A DNA stretch of 38,541 bases, from NCBI GenBank assembly GCA_019638775.1, contig JAHBTD010000007.1:1-38541 (forward strand), written 5' to 3'. Positions 16,832 through 26,432 of this stretch are shown here, in pieces; position 1 is the first letter of the stretch, and every line of letters begins with the position of its first letter. The notes under the pieces are model-generated. The model saw only the letters and a list, made by a program, of their open reading frames with translations, did no database searches and was not told where the DNA came from. A program made the position numbers and the translations under genes. The stretch comes from Fimbriimonadaceae bacterium. Lineage in GTDB: Bacteria; Armatimonadota; Fimbriimonadia; Fimbriimonadales; Fimbriimonadaceae.

Positions 16832-17889
16832 AGCAGCCACACAAAATCCTCTCCAACGGCTGGCACGATTTTCCCGAGCCCCCACATCATGAGTGTCCGT
16901 CCTAGAGGCTGACAGCACGGGGGAGGGAGTCCTGTGTTTGGAATCGGCCAGAGTAATTGAAACTTGTACTGGCTTTTCACAATGAGTGCGGTCGGGATGT
17001 CCTCACACAGCAGCGGACCATTAGCGGAGGTCCAAAACTCTGTTCCCGCGCGGGCCAGTTTCGCTAACAATCGCGTCATCGACAGCGCGGCAGGTTTGAG
17101 GTCCCCATCCGCTCCTGAGACATGCCCAGTCGGCGGATACATGAATCCAAAGCTCCCGGCGCACCAGAACAGCGGATCAATTGGGAAACCGACTGCTGCA
17201 GCTACCGAATCGGCCGCGCAGGCCGCGAGTGCCACCGGATTGGCCAGGACCAATGCCTCCGGAAAGAGAATGAGTGAAATCAGGTCGTCGTCCCACAAGG
17301 GATCAATCTCGGAGGCATAGGCCAAATCGATTTCGTCTGCGATCCCGGTAGGATTCAGACACAGAATGTCCATTCCGATACCAACGATGGCCCATAGGGG
17401 AAAAACGAAATAATGCACATGAAAAAAGGCATAATTTAGCTCGGAGTCCATCTGTGTCGTAGCCATGCCACGCCCGATGTAACTGAACCCCCCGGCCAAA
17501 GACACACCGAGCGTCGGAAAGCACAGTGGATCGTGGACCGCCTCGACAAGATTCTTCGGCTCCCAGATGCCCAGAGGTAGCCCAGGAATGCAGATCGGAC
17601 CAAGACACACACACCCACACAACTGCGGCGGAAACGGGGCGTGTCCAGGACCGATGGCCGGTTCGGTAAAATCTTCTCCCAGGTTAAACACCGTGACCCC
17701 GCTGAGAGAAATGGGAAACATGCACTCCCAACACGTCGTAGCGAGACTATTCGCCAACACATTGGTCCCTGTCGTGCACACCGCCTCTGCGGAGCCCGAC
17801 GGCCACAGAGTCGCCACGCTGATCAGGACACAACTCAGGCAGACCAGCAGCAGCATATGCTGTATCCGTCTTTTCGAGGGCTTATTCAT
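16801..17889 (-). CDS. traU: TraU, periplasmic DNA-transfer/pilus protein
   Basis: 362 residues (F TraU: 330) with a signal peptide (LLLVCLSCVLISVATLW to GSAEA) and many cysteines, including CWECMFPISLSGV and CGCVCLGPICIPGLPLG, both typical of TraU, and the family's C-terminal pattern WKRQNCC. In F, TraU is needed for DNA transfer more than for pilus growth and acts in the periplasm with TraW, TrbC, TraF and TraH. The ATG overlaps the end of the trbC-traW gene by eight bases, after GGAGGAGGTGG, so expression is coupled. Confidence 0.93.
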   Translation of the reverse strand: MNKPSKRRIQHMLLLVCLSCVLISVATLWPSGSAEAVCTTGTNVLANSLATTCWECMFPISLSGVTVFNLGEDFTEPAIGPGHAPFPPQLCGCVCLGPICIPGLPLGIWEPKNLVEAVHDPLCFPTLGVSLAGGFSYIGRGMATTQMDSELNYAFFHVHYFVFPLWAIVGIGMDILCLNPTGIADEIDLAYASEIDPLWDDDLISLILFPEALVLANPVALAACAADSVAAAVGFPIDPLFWCAGSFGFMYPPTGHVSGADGDLKPAALSMTRLLAKLARAGTEFWTSANGPLLCEDIPTALIVKSQYKFQLLWPIPNTGLPPPCCQPLGRTLMMWGLGKIVPAVGEDFVWLLWKRQNCCML

Positions 17890-19087
17890 GAATCGCCACC
17901 TCCTCCACCCGCAGATGCCGACCTAGCTGAGAGACGATACTGGGTACCGCACCGACCCCCATGCGACTGACAAGCAGAGGATTCGCCCAATAGACCCGCT
18001 GATGAAGTTGCTCCATCACTTTCTGCACGTCGCCGTCAGAGATGATCAGCTTCACAAACTTCGGATCATGCTCTTTTAAATACTGCTGCACCCAACCTAC
18101 CTGCGAGGAACTGGTGCCATCGAAAAACACCAGAGTTCGAATCCACCGTACCTTGTCGAAGGGATTAATTTTGGTGCCGGACTTGATCAACACCGTGTTC
18201 GTCGTGGGGTCCTTAATATCCTCGGGGTACTCGACCGTTGGATCAACGAGCACGACCCTCGCTTCTTCGGCATGCGGAAGGGCCAACCCTGGGCCCTTTG
18301 CGAACTGACGTTTGAGGGCGTCGCCAGACCGCCGTTGAATATCCGGCCAGTCCGCCTTCGCCAACCGCTCCTTCATCACATCGATCATGTCCCGCTCCGC
18401 GATGTCGGCTCCACGTGCGTCGCCCTGCACCTTCACACTCCGCCCAATGGTCGGAACCTGTGGCGGAGCTTCTTCCGTCGGCCCCCCCTGAAGAAACCCT
18501 CGGTGCCGGCGCTCGAACCATTCGATCCATGGCGTCACACCGGCCTGTTCCTTCGACAACAACGTCAGGAGATGCGCGACCGAGGCTCCTCCGCTCGCTA
18601 TTAGGAATTTATCGTCTTTCACAAACACCAGGGCCGGAACTTCTGCCGCACCAACCGTCCGGTAAATGACTGGATCAATCCCGATTCCAACCAGCAGTGA
18701 GTCATCTGGATGATCCCCGGTGAAGAACAGATGCTTGATCCGCTCCTGTGTAACCTTGAACGAATCCTGCACCAGTCCACGCAAGAGCACCTTGGCGCCA
18801 AGTAATTTCGCCTCTCGCAGGTAGTCTTTGAAGGTGTCGTTCGGTAACGAGAAGGAGAGTAGAAGGTAGACGCCGTCGCGGCGCACTTCTTTTGGTGACT
18901 CCTGAGGACGCCCATGCCGCAACGCTTGGCGCGAGTACCTTGCGATGTCCTGCGCCATCTCCTCAGGAGATGGGATACTTGGACGTACTGCTGATTGCGA
19001 GTTTCCCGCGAAAACAGAAGACCCGATGCTCAGAAGGGAGAGCCCTGCGACCGCTACCACACAGACAATACCGCTCGATACGTTCAC
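17882..19087 (-). CDS. traW: TrbC-TraW fusion, periplasmic pilus assembly protein
   Basis: 401 residues from a GTG at 19087 with GGAGG just upstream. After the signal peptide (cut near VFAG, about residue 28), residues 65-180 match F-type TrbC (LLLSFSLPNDTFKDYLREA, GAKVLLRGLVQDSF). Residues 200-395 match TraW (VVLVDPTVEYPEDI, LIKSGTKINPFDKVRW, RTLVFFDGTSSSQVGWVQQ). In F these are two separate genes (trbC, about 212 residues; traW, about 210) whose products bind each other. As I recall, the R27/SXT lineage also carries a joined form, so this fusion hints at that branch. A charged linker (about 185-205) joins the halves. Confidence 0.88.
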   Translation of the reverse strand: MNVSSGIVCVVAVAGLSLLSIGSSVFAGNSQSAVRPSIPSPEEMAQDIARYSRQALRHGRPQESPKEVRRDGVYLLLSFSLPNDTFKDYLREAKLLGAKVLLRGLVQDSFKVTQERIKHLFFTGDHPDDSLLVGIGIDPVIYRTVGAAEVPALVFVKDDKFLIASGGASVAHLLTLLSKEQAGVTPWIEWFERRHRGFLQGGPTEEAPPQVPTIGRSVKVQGDARGADIAERDMIDVMKERLAKADWPDIQRRSGDALKRQFAKGPGLALPHAEEARVVLVDPTVEYPEDIKDPTTNTVLIKSGTKINPFDKVRWIRTLVFFDGTSSSQVGWVQQYLKEHDPKFVKLIISDGDVQKVMEQLHQRVYWANPLLVSRMGVGAVPSIVSQLGRHLRVEEVAIHE

Positions 19088-19132
19088 GGTACCTCCATTT
19101 CAGAATGTCTGTATGGAGTATTACCGACCTAG

Positions 19133-19711
19133 CTAGATGAGTGGTGTCACCGTGCCGAGAATATCCGCCTTCCGAATTAGGCCATAGTATCGAGAGTCGA
19201 ACGACCGCGGGTGTGGCAGCGCCACATAGTATTCCCCTTCCGGAATCACCTCCGGAAGTGACGCTAAATCGATCCGTTGCCCGTAACGATCGATCCCAAA
19301 TCCACGCCCCACGGATTGCCCGTTGATATAGACCTCGTCCTCTTTGATCACGATATGGTCACCCGGCACTCCAACGATTCGTTTCATCCACCGATTCCCC
19401 ACGTCCGCATAGTCACGGTGTAAATGGCCTGGCTGCACGCGTTCCACGTAGTCCCGCCGCATGATGAACGCCACGAGATCCCCTCGTCCTACGGGCTGCC
19501 CCTTTTGAATGAGGAAAAAGTTATGGTGCGGCCAACTCCCGCTCATGCGAGCGGCGACCTCATACCAAGGGGCGATAACGCCGGCAGTAACAATCGCACC
19601 ACAGAACAACATCAACCCCACATGCGTCCAGCGATGCCGATCAAGCCAGTCGAGGATTGTCGGCGCCCGCTTGAGCACGTTCAGCAGCGATAATGCATTG
19701 AATAGCTTCAT
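19133..19711 (-). CDS. S26 signal peptidase of the transfer system (TraF-RP4/TrhF-like)
   Basis: 192 residues: an N-terminal membrane helix (GLMLFCGAIVTAGVIAPWY), then an S26 catalytic domain. The likely nucleophile is S59 (MSGSWPHHNFF, an altered SMxP box) and the general base lysine is K110 in RWMKRIVGVPGDH, a highly conserved box. VALPHPRSFDSRYYG near the end is the third family box. Such peptidases in R27/SXT (TrhF) and RP4 (TraF) process the propilin or other secreted parts. It sits between traC and traW, as in that lineage. The ATG lies 71 bases inside the end of traC with AGGAG 11 bases upstream, an unusually long overlap. Confidence 0.9.
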   Translation of the reverse strand: MKLFNALSLLNVLKRAPTILDWLDRHRWTHVGLMLFCGAIVTAGVIAPWYEVAARMSGSWPHHNFFLIQKGQPVGRGDLVAFIMRRDYVERVQPGHLHRDYADVGNRWMKRIVGVPGDHIVIKEDEVYINGQSVGRGFGIDRYGQRIDLASLPEVIPEGEYYVALPHPRSFDSRYYGLIRKADILGTVTPLI

Positions 19712-22154
19712 CGATGGAGAGCTCCTTTGGTCCTTCTTTTCTCACGCGATCAATCATCGACAGTTCATCCGGATTCGTCGTAAACAACAGCTGTGTCTCA
19801 CGCGGCACGGTTAGCCTGCAAATGCCTCTCCCAAATGGGGTGATCATAAAAATCTCAGAGTACTCCGTGGTCTTTGTGACGGATGACAGGAGTCGGTATT
19901 CCATTTCCGACAATACAATGCGCCCATTGTTCCTAAACGCCGCGATGCTTTCGGTCTTTTGCTTGAGCAGTCCCACAAATTCCGCATTTTCAAGCAAATA
20001 GCGCCCAACATCCCGCATCTTGTCGTAGTAGTCGTTGATGCCCTGCGTGATGGTGATCATTGAGCCACCGGACTTCCGGACCCGGCGCGCGCCTGTTTCA
20101 AAAAACGCAGCGGTATTGCCTCCCTGAGACAACAAATCCCACGCCTCATCTAGAATGACGAATTTCCGCCGACCACGGTTCTCCTTTTTGTACATTACCG
20201 CCTGGATATTCATCTGCATCTGCAGGAGAATAACTGACCGTAACTGCTTCTGTTCATTCAATCCGTCGAGTTCAAGCACCACAAAGTCATTTTCAAAATT
20301 GACGTTGTTCGCCCCGTTAAAGAGATGGGAATACATACCCCCCTTCGCATAGGAAGCCAGCACACGCGCGAGATCTCTGGCTCGAGGATCAGTCATGCTC
20401 TTCAACACCTTGTGTACCGAATCCGGACATCCCTCACATCCCTCTCCTTCGAGTACCCGCATGATCGCCTCTTCGATGAACGAGAGCTCGACATCGGAGA
20501 GAGGGCGCGAAGGTGACGCCATTTGCGCGTGCAACGCTTTGAGGGTCGCCAGTTCATCGGCTCGGTCACTTGGATCGTCAACCCCGCCGGCATTACTCCC
20601 CCAATGCACAAGTTTGCTGAACGGATTAAAACAAAGGCGTTGAGCGTTTGCGCCGTACTGGATGTATTGCCCCTTGAGCAACTCCACAAGTTTGACGTAG
20701 CTGAAGCCAGCATCGATGACCCACACCTGACCACCAATACCCAAGTAGCTCTTGATCCAATTGTTCATAAAGAACGATTTACCCGCCCCCGATGTCGCTG
20801 CGATCGCCATGTTGTAATTCGTCTGTTGATTGGCGAACACATCCATGGTGATCAATTGACCTGAACGAGACGTCAGCAGCACCACTGGAGCTCCTCCCCC
20901 CTTCCAGTCAGCCACAATGGGGCAAATATGCGCCGGGACCTCGGTATGGTAAGTCTTCATTCGTCGCAGACCATCAATGAGCGCTTTGTCATCCGACGGC
21001 AGTCCGAGGGGTAGACCCGTCATAAGGATTTTCCATCCAATGAAGTGATCTTCCTGCAAGTTGATATCCTTCGCCCGATAGAGAGCCCGAAGGGCGCCTG
21101 TCTGCTCCTCCACATGTCGCGGTGTATCCCCATACAGAACGACCTGGAAATAGGACCCTATGAGCTGTCTGCCATTTTCAAGTTGCGCTTGGACGCCATT
21201 GAAATGATCCAATTTGAACTTGAGGGAGGGAATGAGCCCCAGAAGAAACCCACTGGCCTGCTGATTAATAATGACGTGCTTCTTTCGTAACTTGCCTTTC
21301 GCTTTGACCTGATCAAATTTCAACACATTCAGCGTCAGAAAAAATGGACAGGTAATTTGATCGGTGAACCGGATCAAGCTCCCAATCAACTCGCGATTGT
21401 TCCCGCCATGCCACTGCACAGGCCAGGACTGAACAGTCAGCGTCTTGAGAAACTTTCCGTCCAGTTCAATCATCTTGGTGCGAAGCGTCGCCTTCGTATC
21501 GAGACGGACCGCCTGATCTCGTATCGGCAGTTGGTCGCTGTACGCCGGCGGCCGACTCTCCCAGCTGTGGCCCGGATTGAGCAACACATGCAAGAGACTC
21601 AATAATTGCAGCGGTCCTACGCGCTCGGGCAATAATCCCAACGTGTTCAATTGCCCCTCAATGCCCGACACCGCTTGATGAATCCGCTCGTCTTCCCATC
21701 CTTGCGCCGTCGATTCCTGCGTTGGGAACGCCACGGATACATACACCGTGAAATCTCGTGGGCGCAGAGGTGGGTTAGACGTCAGTTGTGTATCTCTGGC
21801 ATGCAGATAGAACTCTGCGGTCTTTCTCGCATCAGCTACATAACGTTCCCCTGCCTGACCTCGTTGCGCCAGAATCACGTGATTGTCCAGATATGGCTCG
21901 ATAATGGGGGACGCATGAAGCATGAATTGAAACGTGGTTCCAATTGGCAGGTCCGACTCGAAGAGATTCGTCAGCTTCTGAATAGACTCTTCCGACAATC
22001 CCAGTAGGGGCTTGCTAGAAAACACCACACCGATGCGCCCATCATCCAATCGATAGACCTGATTGGTGTCATCCCAAGCCTCATAGGGCAGCCAGTCACT
22101 GATGGCTGTCCGATCGACCAGCTGCTTTACCTTCCACTCAAGGATCGTTGACAT
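19641..22154 (-). CDS. traC: TraC, conjugation ATPase (VirB4 family)
   Basis: 837 residues (F TraC: 875). The N-terminal TraC domain (about 30-300) is followed by the ATPase domain. Walker A is at about 454-460 (AATSGAGKSFF), Walker B near 666 (KFVILDEAWDLL), and downstream ITQGINDYYDK matches the family's motif region. TraC is the cytosolic, membrane-docked motor for pilus assembly. A good AGAGGAG lies seven bases before the ATG. It follows traV by about 24 bases. No frameshift or loss of catalytic residues is visible. Confidence 0.96.
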   Translation of the reverse strand: MSTILEWKVKQLVDRTAISDWLPYEAWDDTNQVYRLDDGRIGVVFSSKPLLGLSEESIQKLTNLFESDLPIGTTFQFMLHASPIIEPYLDNHVILAQRGQAGERYVADARKTAEFYLHARDTQLTSNPPLRPRDFTVYVSVAFPTQESTAQGWEDERIHQAVSGIEGQLNTLGLLPERVGPLQLLSLLHVLLNPGHSWESRPPAYSDQLPIRDQAVRLDTKATLRTKMIELDGKFLKTLTVQSWPVQWHGGNNRELIGSLIRFTDQITCPFFLTLNVLKFDQVKAKGKLRKKHVIINQQASGFLLGLIPSLKFKLDHFNGVQAQLENGRQLIGSYFQVVLYGDTPRHVEEQTGALRALYRAKDINLQEDHFIGWKILMTGLPLGLPSDDKALIDGLRRMKTYHTEVPAHICPIVADWKGGGAPVVLLTSRSGQLITMDVFANQQTNYNMAIAATSGAGKSFFMNNWIKSYLGIGGQVWVIDAGFSYVKLVELLKGQYIQYGANAQRLCFNPFSKLVHWGSNAGGVDDPSDRADELATLKALHAQMASPSRPLSDVELSFIEEAIMRVLEGEGCEGCPDSVHKVLKSMTDPRARDLARVLASYAKGGMYSHLFNGANNVNFENDFVVLELDGLNEQKQLRSVILLQMQMNIQAVMYKKENRGRRKFVILDEAWDLLSQGGNTAAFFETGARRVRKSGGSMITITQGINDYYDKMRDVGRYLLENAEFVGLLKQKTESIAAFRNNGRIVLSEMEYRLLSSVTKTTEYSEIFMITPFGRGICRLTVPRETQLLFTTNPDELSMIDRVRKEGPKELSIDEAIQCIIAAERAQAGADNPRLA

Positions 22155-22178
22155 ATTCGCTCCTCTGGGTTCCTTCCA

Positions 22179-22910
22179 CTACTGGGGTGGCAGCGGCCCA
22201 TCATCGGTCAGATAATTGGACGCCCCGGTCTGAGGGAGCTGAGGAAATCCCTGCGGCATGATGCCACCCGAGCCAAGAGGGTTCACGGACATCGGCGCCG
22301 AACGTTGTCCAACTTCAGGAACATTCTCCGTCATGGCGTTCGCCGCCGCATTCCCACTGGGTGTTCTCTTTCCGTCTCGTTTCTCGACCATCCGCCCCAT
22401 TCTCGGATACAGATCCTTTCCATGACCCGAACTCGACCCAGCACTCACCCCCTGCGCCATGTGTCCGAAAATAAAATCTGGTTCGTCGACAATGAGATAG
22501 TGCCGCGACTGATCATGGAGGCGCTTTTTCGTATCCTTCCATGGAAATACCGTCACACGAAGAGCCGACACCGGCGTAATCACCGGCTTGCCTATGGCGC
22601 TGTCCGTCTTGCCGCTGAAGATCATCGGAGGAGTGACCTGACCAGGGCCAGAGCTTGAGCTGGTGTCTTGTCCAACGCCCTTTTGGTCTTTCGTGTACTG
22701 CGTCACCTTCTGCCCAGCAGAGAACCGCTTCTCGTAGGCTTCCGAGACGGACTCACACGTCGCTTGATCCGGATACCCCTTACAACTGAAATTAGACTCA
22801 TAGCCCCCACAGCCCGCCAGAAGGACAGACAGGCCCATAGCTACCCCAGATCCCAAGCCGTACCATGATCCGCCTCGTGTGATGTAGCGCCTGATATACC
22901 CAGACATCAT
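22179..22910 (-). CDS. traV: TraV, outer-membrane lipoprotein of the T4SS core (VirB7 role)
   Basis: 243 residues with a lipobox (SVLLAGC, C34) directly followed by the TraV signature: cysteines in FSCKGYPDQATCESVSEAYEK. F TraV (171 residues) anchors the TraK/TraB core to the outer membrane. Here the region after residue 70 is longer, with a probable linker and a segment (VITPVSALRVTVFPWKDTKK) that resembles TraV C-termini. Two adjacent ATGs share a GGAGGAGG site. It lies between the dsbC-like gene and traC. Confidence 0.88.
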   Translation of the reverse strand: MMSGYIRRYITRGGSWYGLGSGVAMGLSVLLAGCGGYESNFSCKGYPDQATCESVSEAYEKRFSAGQKVTQYTKDQKGVGQDTSSSSGPGQVTPPMIFSGKTDSAIGKPVITPVSALRVTVFPWKDTKKRLHDQSRHYLIVDEPDFIFGHMAQGVSAGSSSGHGKDLYPRMGRMVEKRDGKRTPSGNAAANAMTENVPEVGQRSAPMSVNPLGSGGIMPQGFPQLPQTGASNYLTDDGPLPPQ

Positions 22911-22948
22911 GTCGCATGCCTCCTCCAGAATCCGCCCACTCGACTTCT

Positions 22949-23734
22949 CTACTTCTGCTGGGCCTCTATCTGCAGTAAAGCCAATACTTCACTGGCAGGA
23001 CGATAGCCGGCAAACGATTGCCCATTTGGCAAAAATACCATTGGGGTGGAGTTCACTCCCAAACGCTTCCCCAATTTGATGTTTTCGTCGATCGGATGAC
23101 TGCAAGCCCCTACCTCACCCATTACCGGTTTTGACATCAGCGCGCGCCCCAGCGCCTCGGCTTGATCGGGAGCACACCAAATGGCGACAGACTTGCGATA
23201 GGCATCCGGATGCGTCCGTACCAGTGGATACAGAACCACGGCCACCGGAACACCTGCCTCAACAAGCTTCTGCACCTCCGGATGAAACTGCTGACAGAAC
23301 CGACAGTCTGGATCGTCAAAGACCAGCACCGGACGCTCCAACTTCGATTGCATGGGAGACAACAGAATGGTTTTCGAGGTATCCATTCCGGCCAAGAGCG
23401 CCTGCTGACGGTCTCTCACATACTCTTGCGTAACATTTCGGCCCATTTGAATATCGAAGAGTGCCCCGGAGAGCACGTACCGCCCAGACTCATGCACGTA
23501 CATATAGTTTTCCACCCGGTCACTGTCGCTCTCCACCAAGAGCCATCCAGGAATTTCCGTCTTGGACACTCGCAACACTTTCATGCCAGGAAACTTTTGC
23601 TCGATCACCGTTTTGATAGGCCTCACGGCATCATCCGTTTCGGCTCTCAGGATCGACTCTCCCGCAACCGACACACACACGGCACACACCAGCCCCGCGA
23701 TTATCTGCTGATAGGATCGTCTCATCGCCATCAT
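22949..23734 (-). CDS. dsbC: DsbC-like periplasmic disulfide isomerase
   Basis: About 261 residues. Several in-frame ATGs (23734, 23731, 23725) follow an AAAGGGGG site; the last two have the better spacing. The signal peptide ends near SILRAE. An N-terminal dimerisation domain (about 30-110; VRPIKTVIEQKFPGMKVLRVSKTEIPG) precedes a thioredoxin fold with active site CRFC around residue 145 (VFDDPDCRFCQQFHPE) and cis-proline loop NSTPMVFLPNG. DsbC family proteins rearrange wrong disulfides; F-type systems often carry one (TrbB, SXT DsbC) for TraN, TraU and TraH. Placed between traB and traV. Confidence 0.92.
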   Translation of the reverse strand: MMAMRRSYQQIIAGLVCAVCVSVAGESILRAETDDAVRPIKTVIEQKFPGMKVLRVSKTEIPGWLLVESDSDRVENYMYVHESGRYVLSGALFDIQMGRNVTQEYVRDRQQALLAGMDTSKTILLSPMQSKLERPVLVFDDPDCRFCQQFHPEVQKLVEAGVPVAVVLYPLVRTHPDAYRKSVAIWCAPDQAEALGRALMSKPVMGEVGACSHPIDENIKLGKRLGVNSTPMVFLPNGQSFAGYRPASEVLALLQIEAQQK

Positions 23735-23754
23735 GCCCCCTTTCACACTACGAA

Positions 23755-25041
23755 TTACTGGAAGAACCCCTCTAACTCACGTCCTGTCCCAACGATGAAA
23801 TCCACTTCCCGTTGCGCGTCGATTTCAATCACCGGGAAAATGGAGGCAGCCATCATGCTGTAGTGGCGAGCCAACAATTCAGCCGCCCGACCGGCACCAC
23901 CGGCCATTCCCGACATCGCCACAGGCCCGGCCGGCGGTAAGTTGAAGGCTTGGCTCGGGCTTTGTGCGACGAAAAATCCGGACTGGTAGGGCATAAAGGC
24001 TCGGGAGATGCCTGACACAAAACCAGCGAGCAGCGTGCGACCCAACAATGCCCCCTCTTTCAAGACAACCCGCCCACGCATTCCCTGTTTGCCATCTTCC
24101 CCACTCACAAACCCTTTCAATTCGATATCTACCGCTTCCCCATTCTTCTTCACGCACGACAAGGCATTGCCACGAATCATCACGCGTTCCGAGGACAAAT
24201 CTCCCAAGCCTTCTCCCACTAGGAAACAGTCCTTCGCATCAATCCTCGCCTCATTCGGGAGCTTCATGATGTCACGCACCATCATCAGCACCGGGTAGGG
24301 ACTGTTTGCGGAGGCGCCCCCACCCTGCGCCCCCGTCGAACGGGCCGGTGCATCCATGCCAGAAAGCAATTTGACGGGAATAATCGTCCCCGTATTCAGC
24401 CACAATTTCTTCTCGTTCTTTTTGGCGCCAGGCACTATCTCTGGCCGAAATACCTGAAACCCCTCGGTCAACCCGCCCCCGGCCCCAGGGGCCGGTAGCG
24501 TCCCGCCTGCCGGTTTCGGGGTGCTTTGCACCGGAATGGGGCCTTTCGGAACCGGCATGGCCGAGACAGGCGTCGCACTTCCTCCACCCACGGGAGTGGC
24601 ACTGAGCGGAGGCGGCAGCGGCGGCAACGCGCCACTCTTCGTCCCGGCTGAGACCACGCCACCAGACCGCGCCACTGACTCAATCCGCTTCTGCAGGTCA
24701 CTCAACTGAGTCTTAATCTCGGTCTTGTCTCGTCCGTCCTGCTCCAACAATCTCCGCATTTGATCCCGCTGCTGCTCCAACGCTTCGATCCTGGCCCCGG
24801 CGTCTTTCATATAAATTTCTTTGTCGGTTTCCTCGCGATTGATCGACACGGTCTTGGCTGGAGACTTCCCACGGACAATCCCCGGTTGATTCCCTCGGAA
24901 TTGCTGAAGCACCATGCTCAGCACGATGAACCCACCCACCAGAACCACTCCCGCGAGCAGTTTGGATGGAGCGGGTTTCTCTGGACGAATCGGGTCGCCA
25001 GGGTTGAGAATCGCGCTCTCCGTCGGTTTAATCGATGCCAT
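23755..25041 (-). CDS. traB: TraB, inner-membrane scaffold of the T4SS core (VirB10 role)
   Basis: 428 residues (F TraB: 475). A short cytosolic tail, one membrane helix (about 29-47), a coiled coil (about 75-125, EALEQQRDQMRRLLEQD), a Pro/Gly-rich stretch (about 130-200), then the conserved TrbI/VirB10-like domain (LNTGTIIPVKLLSGMDAPARS, DCFLVGEGLGDLSSERVMIR, GMRGRVVLKEGALLGRTLLAGF). TraB spans from the inner membrane to TraV/TraK at the outer membrane. GGAG seven bases before the ATG. It follows traK by about 20 bases. Confidence 0.95.
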   Translation of the reverse strand: MASIKPTESAILNPGDPIRPEKPAPSKLLAGVVLVGGFIVLSMVLQQFRGNQPGIVRGKSPAKTVSINREETDKEIYMKDAGARIEALEQQRDQMRRLLEQDGRDKTEIKTQLSDLQKRIESVARSGGVVSAGTKSGALPPLPPPLSATPVGGGSATPVSAMPVPKGPIPVQSTPKPAGGTLPAPGAGGGLTEGFQVFRPEIVPGAKKNEKKLWLNTGTIIPVKLLSGMDAPARSTGAQGGGASANSPYPVLMMVRDIMKLPNEARIDAKDCFLVGEGLGDLSSERVMIRGNALSCVKKNGEAVDIELKGFVSGEDGKQGMRGRVVLKEGALLGRTLLAGFVSGISRAFMPYQSGFFVAQSPSQAFNLPPAGPVAMSGMAGGAGRAAELLARHYSMMAASIFPVIEIDAQREVDFIVGTGRELEGFFQ

Positions 25042-25061
25042 CCTAGGTCTCCGGTCTGAGG

Positions 25062-25835
25062 TTAGCTTTTTGCGTCTGGATCCACTTTCGGCTCGGGCTT
25101 GGGTTTGGGCGGTTCAGGCGGTGCGTCATCCAGCAGGTACACCACCACTTCTTCCCCTGACTCGACCACCTCGCGATTTAAGGCGATTGCTTTTTGAACC
25201 CCGGTCAGGAATTCTTGTTCCCGCAGTGTGTACTTGTGTCCCGCGGTATTCACCAATCGATACACAATCACCCGGTACTTCGGCCCTCGATACTCGATTC
25301 CCTGCACCACCTTCAGCTCAAGCCACTTCGGATACCGTTCTTCGGCAATCGACGTCTGCCGATACCCTTTCGGTAACGCTCCCCGCGCAGCCATCTGCAA
25401 AGTCTCGAGTAGCCCATCCACATAGTCAGCGGCTTGGCGAGCAGGATCCGTGTCATAGACCACAGTCCCCACGCGCCTATCTTCAATACTAATGGTCTGC
25501 GCGCCTAACGACACGCTCACCCCGACCTCAAAGACGTAGGTTTGCTCGCCGGCCATCACGACCAGATCAGCGGGGCCAGTCTTCACCTGGACAATCAAGT
25601 TGCGCCCTTCCGGCTTCGCTTTGAGATCCGCCCTAGAGCTCGTCGCCATGGTAATCGGGGCAGGAAAGGTCAGGACGTTCAAATCTCTTCCAGACAATGT
25701 GAGGGACGTCGCACCCTCATCACCAACCACCACCGCAGCTCCTACCGACTTGGCCCAAGACAGAAACAACAGCAGGCCAAGGACGCACATCGCCATCGCC
25801 CGGTGCTTCGAGTCTCGATACACGCTGGATGTCAT
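25062..25835 (-). CDS. traK: TraK, periplasmic T4SS core secretin-like protein (VirB9 role)
   Basis: 257 residues (F TraK: 242). The signal peptide (MAMCVLGLLLFLSWAKSVGA) leads into a beta-rich protein with TraK landmarks: SLTLSGRDLNVLTFPAPI, the central KTGPADLVVMAGEQTYVFEV, and the C-terminal KYRVIVYRLVNTAGHKYTLRE. The C-terminus is Pro/Lys-rich (PPEPPKPKPEPK). TraK joins TraV and TraB in the outer-membrane core complex. GGGGGAGACGT precedes the ATG. Confidence 0.93.
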   Translation of the reverse strand: MTSSVYRDSKHRAMAMCVLGLLLFLSWAKSVGAAVVVGDEGATSLTLSGRDLNVLTFPAPITMATSSRADLKAKPEGRNLIVQVKTGPADLVVMAGEQTYVFEVGVSVSLGAQTISIEDRRVGTVVYDTDPARQAADYVDGLLETLQMAARGALPKGYRQTSIAEERYPKWLELKVVQGIEYRGPKYRVIVYRLVNTAGHKYTLREQEFLTGVQKAIALNREVVESGEEVVVYLLDDAPPEPPKPKPEPKVDPDAKS

Positions 25836-25845
25836 ACGTCTCCCC

Positions 25846-26427
25846 CTACCCCTTTGCCGGATCTGATTGACTATCCTGCCGTGAACGATCTAAATGAACC
25901 GCAGAGAGCCCAACCACCCACGGCCTGCCCTGATCCCACCGCATCGAGATACGGTACTCCCGCTCTTCTTCCCGTATCTCGCTCTTTCCCACAAATCGGC
26001 GCTCAATGCCCTCGAACACGGCCACGTCCCCGTCCACACGACTAGCCGTCACAAAAAACACACGACTGAGATTGTTGGTCTTCACGTACACGGCCTCCGC
26101 CCCGAGAGACTCTGACATAAGCCCATAGTGGCTTGACGGTACCCACTGCAGAAGCTGCCGATGGTGAAACTCAACAGAGGCCGGCGTGACATTGGCAATC
26201 CAGGGCAACATGGCCATGGCAATGGACTTTTTGTAATACTCGTCGCCGCCCATTGCGTTCGCCCAATATTCCTGCGTCGGATTGATCGGCACCACATGAA
26301 CCGCGACGTTCTGCCGAAAAAATCCGTTCGCCACCAACGCCACCGCTAATACTGTTGCCAGGGCGGCGAACACCAGATTCAAGACCTGGGCGTTATGCAA
26401 TTTTGATTTCCACAGCTCGATTGTCAT
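25846..26427 (-). CDS. traE: TraE, T4SS inner-membrane/periplasmic protein (VirB8 role)
   Basis: 193 residues (F TraE: 188) from ATG 26427, with GGAG upstream and five bases after the traL stop; a longer frame to 26628 overlaps traL and is rejected. A single N-terminal membrane helix (LNLVFAALATVLAVALVANGF) and a periplasmic NTF2-like domain (IAMAMLPWIANVTPASVEFHH, RFVGKSEIREEEREYRISMR) fit TraE. Confidence 0.94.
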   Translation of the reverse strand: MTIELWKSKLHNAQVLNLVFAALATVLAVALVANGFFRQNVAVHVVPINPTQEYWANAMGGDEYYKKSIAMAMLPWIANVTPASVEFHHRQLLQWVPSSHYGLMSESLGAEAVYVKTNNLSRVFFVTASRVDGDVAVFEGIERRFVGKSEIREEEREYRISMRWDQGRPWVVGLSAVHLDRSRQDSQSDPAKG

Positions 26428-26432
26428 CGTCG

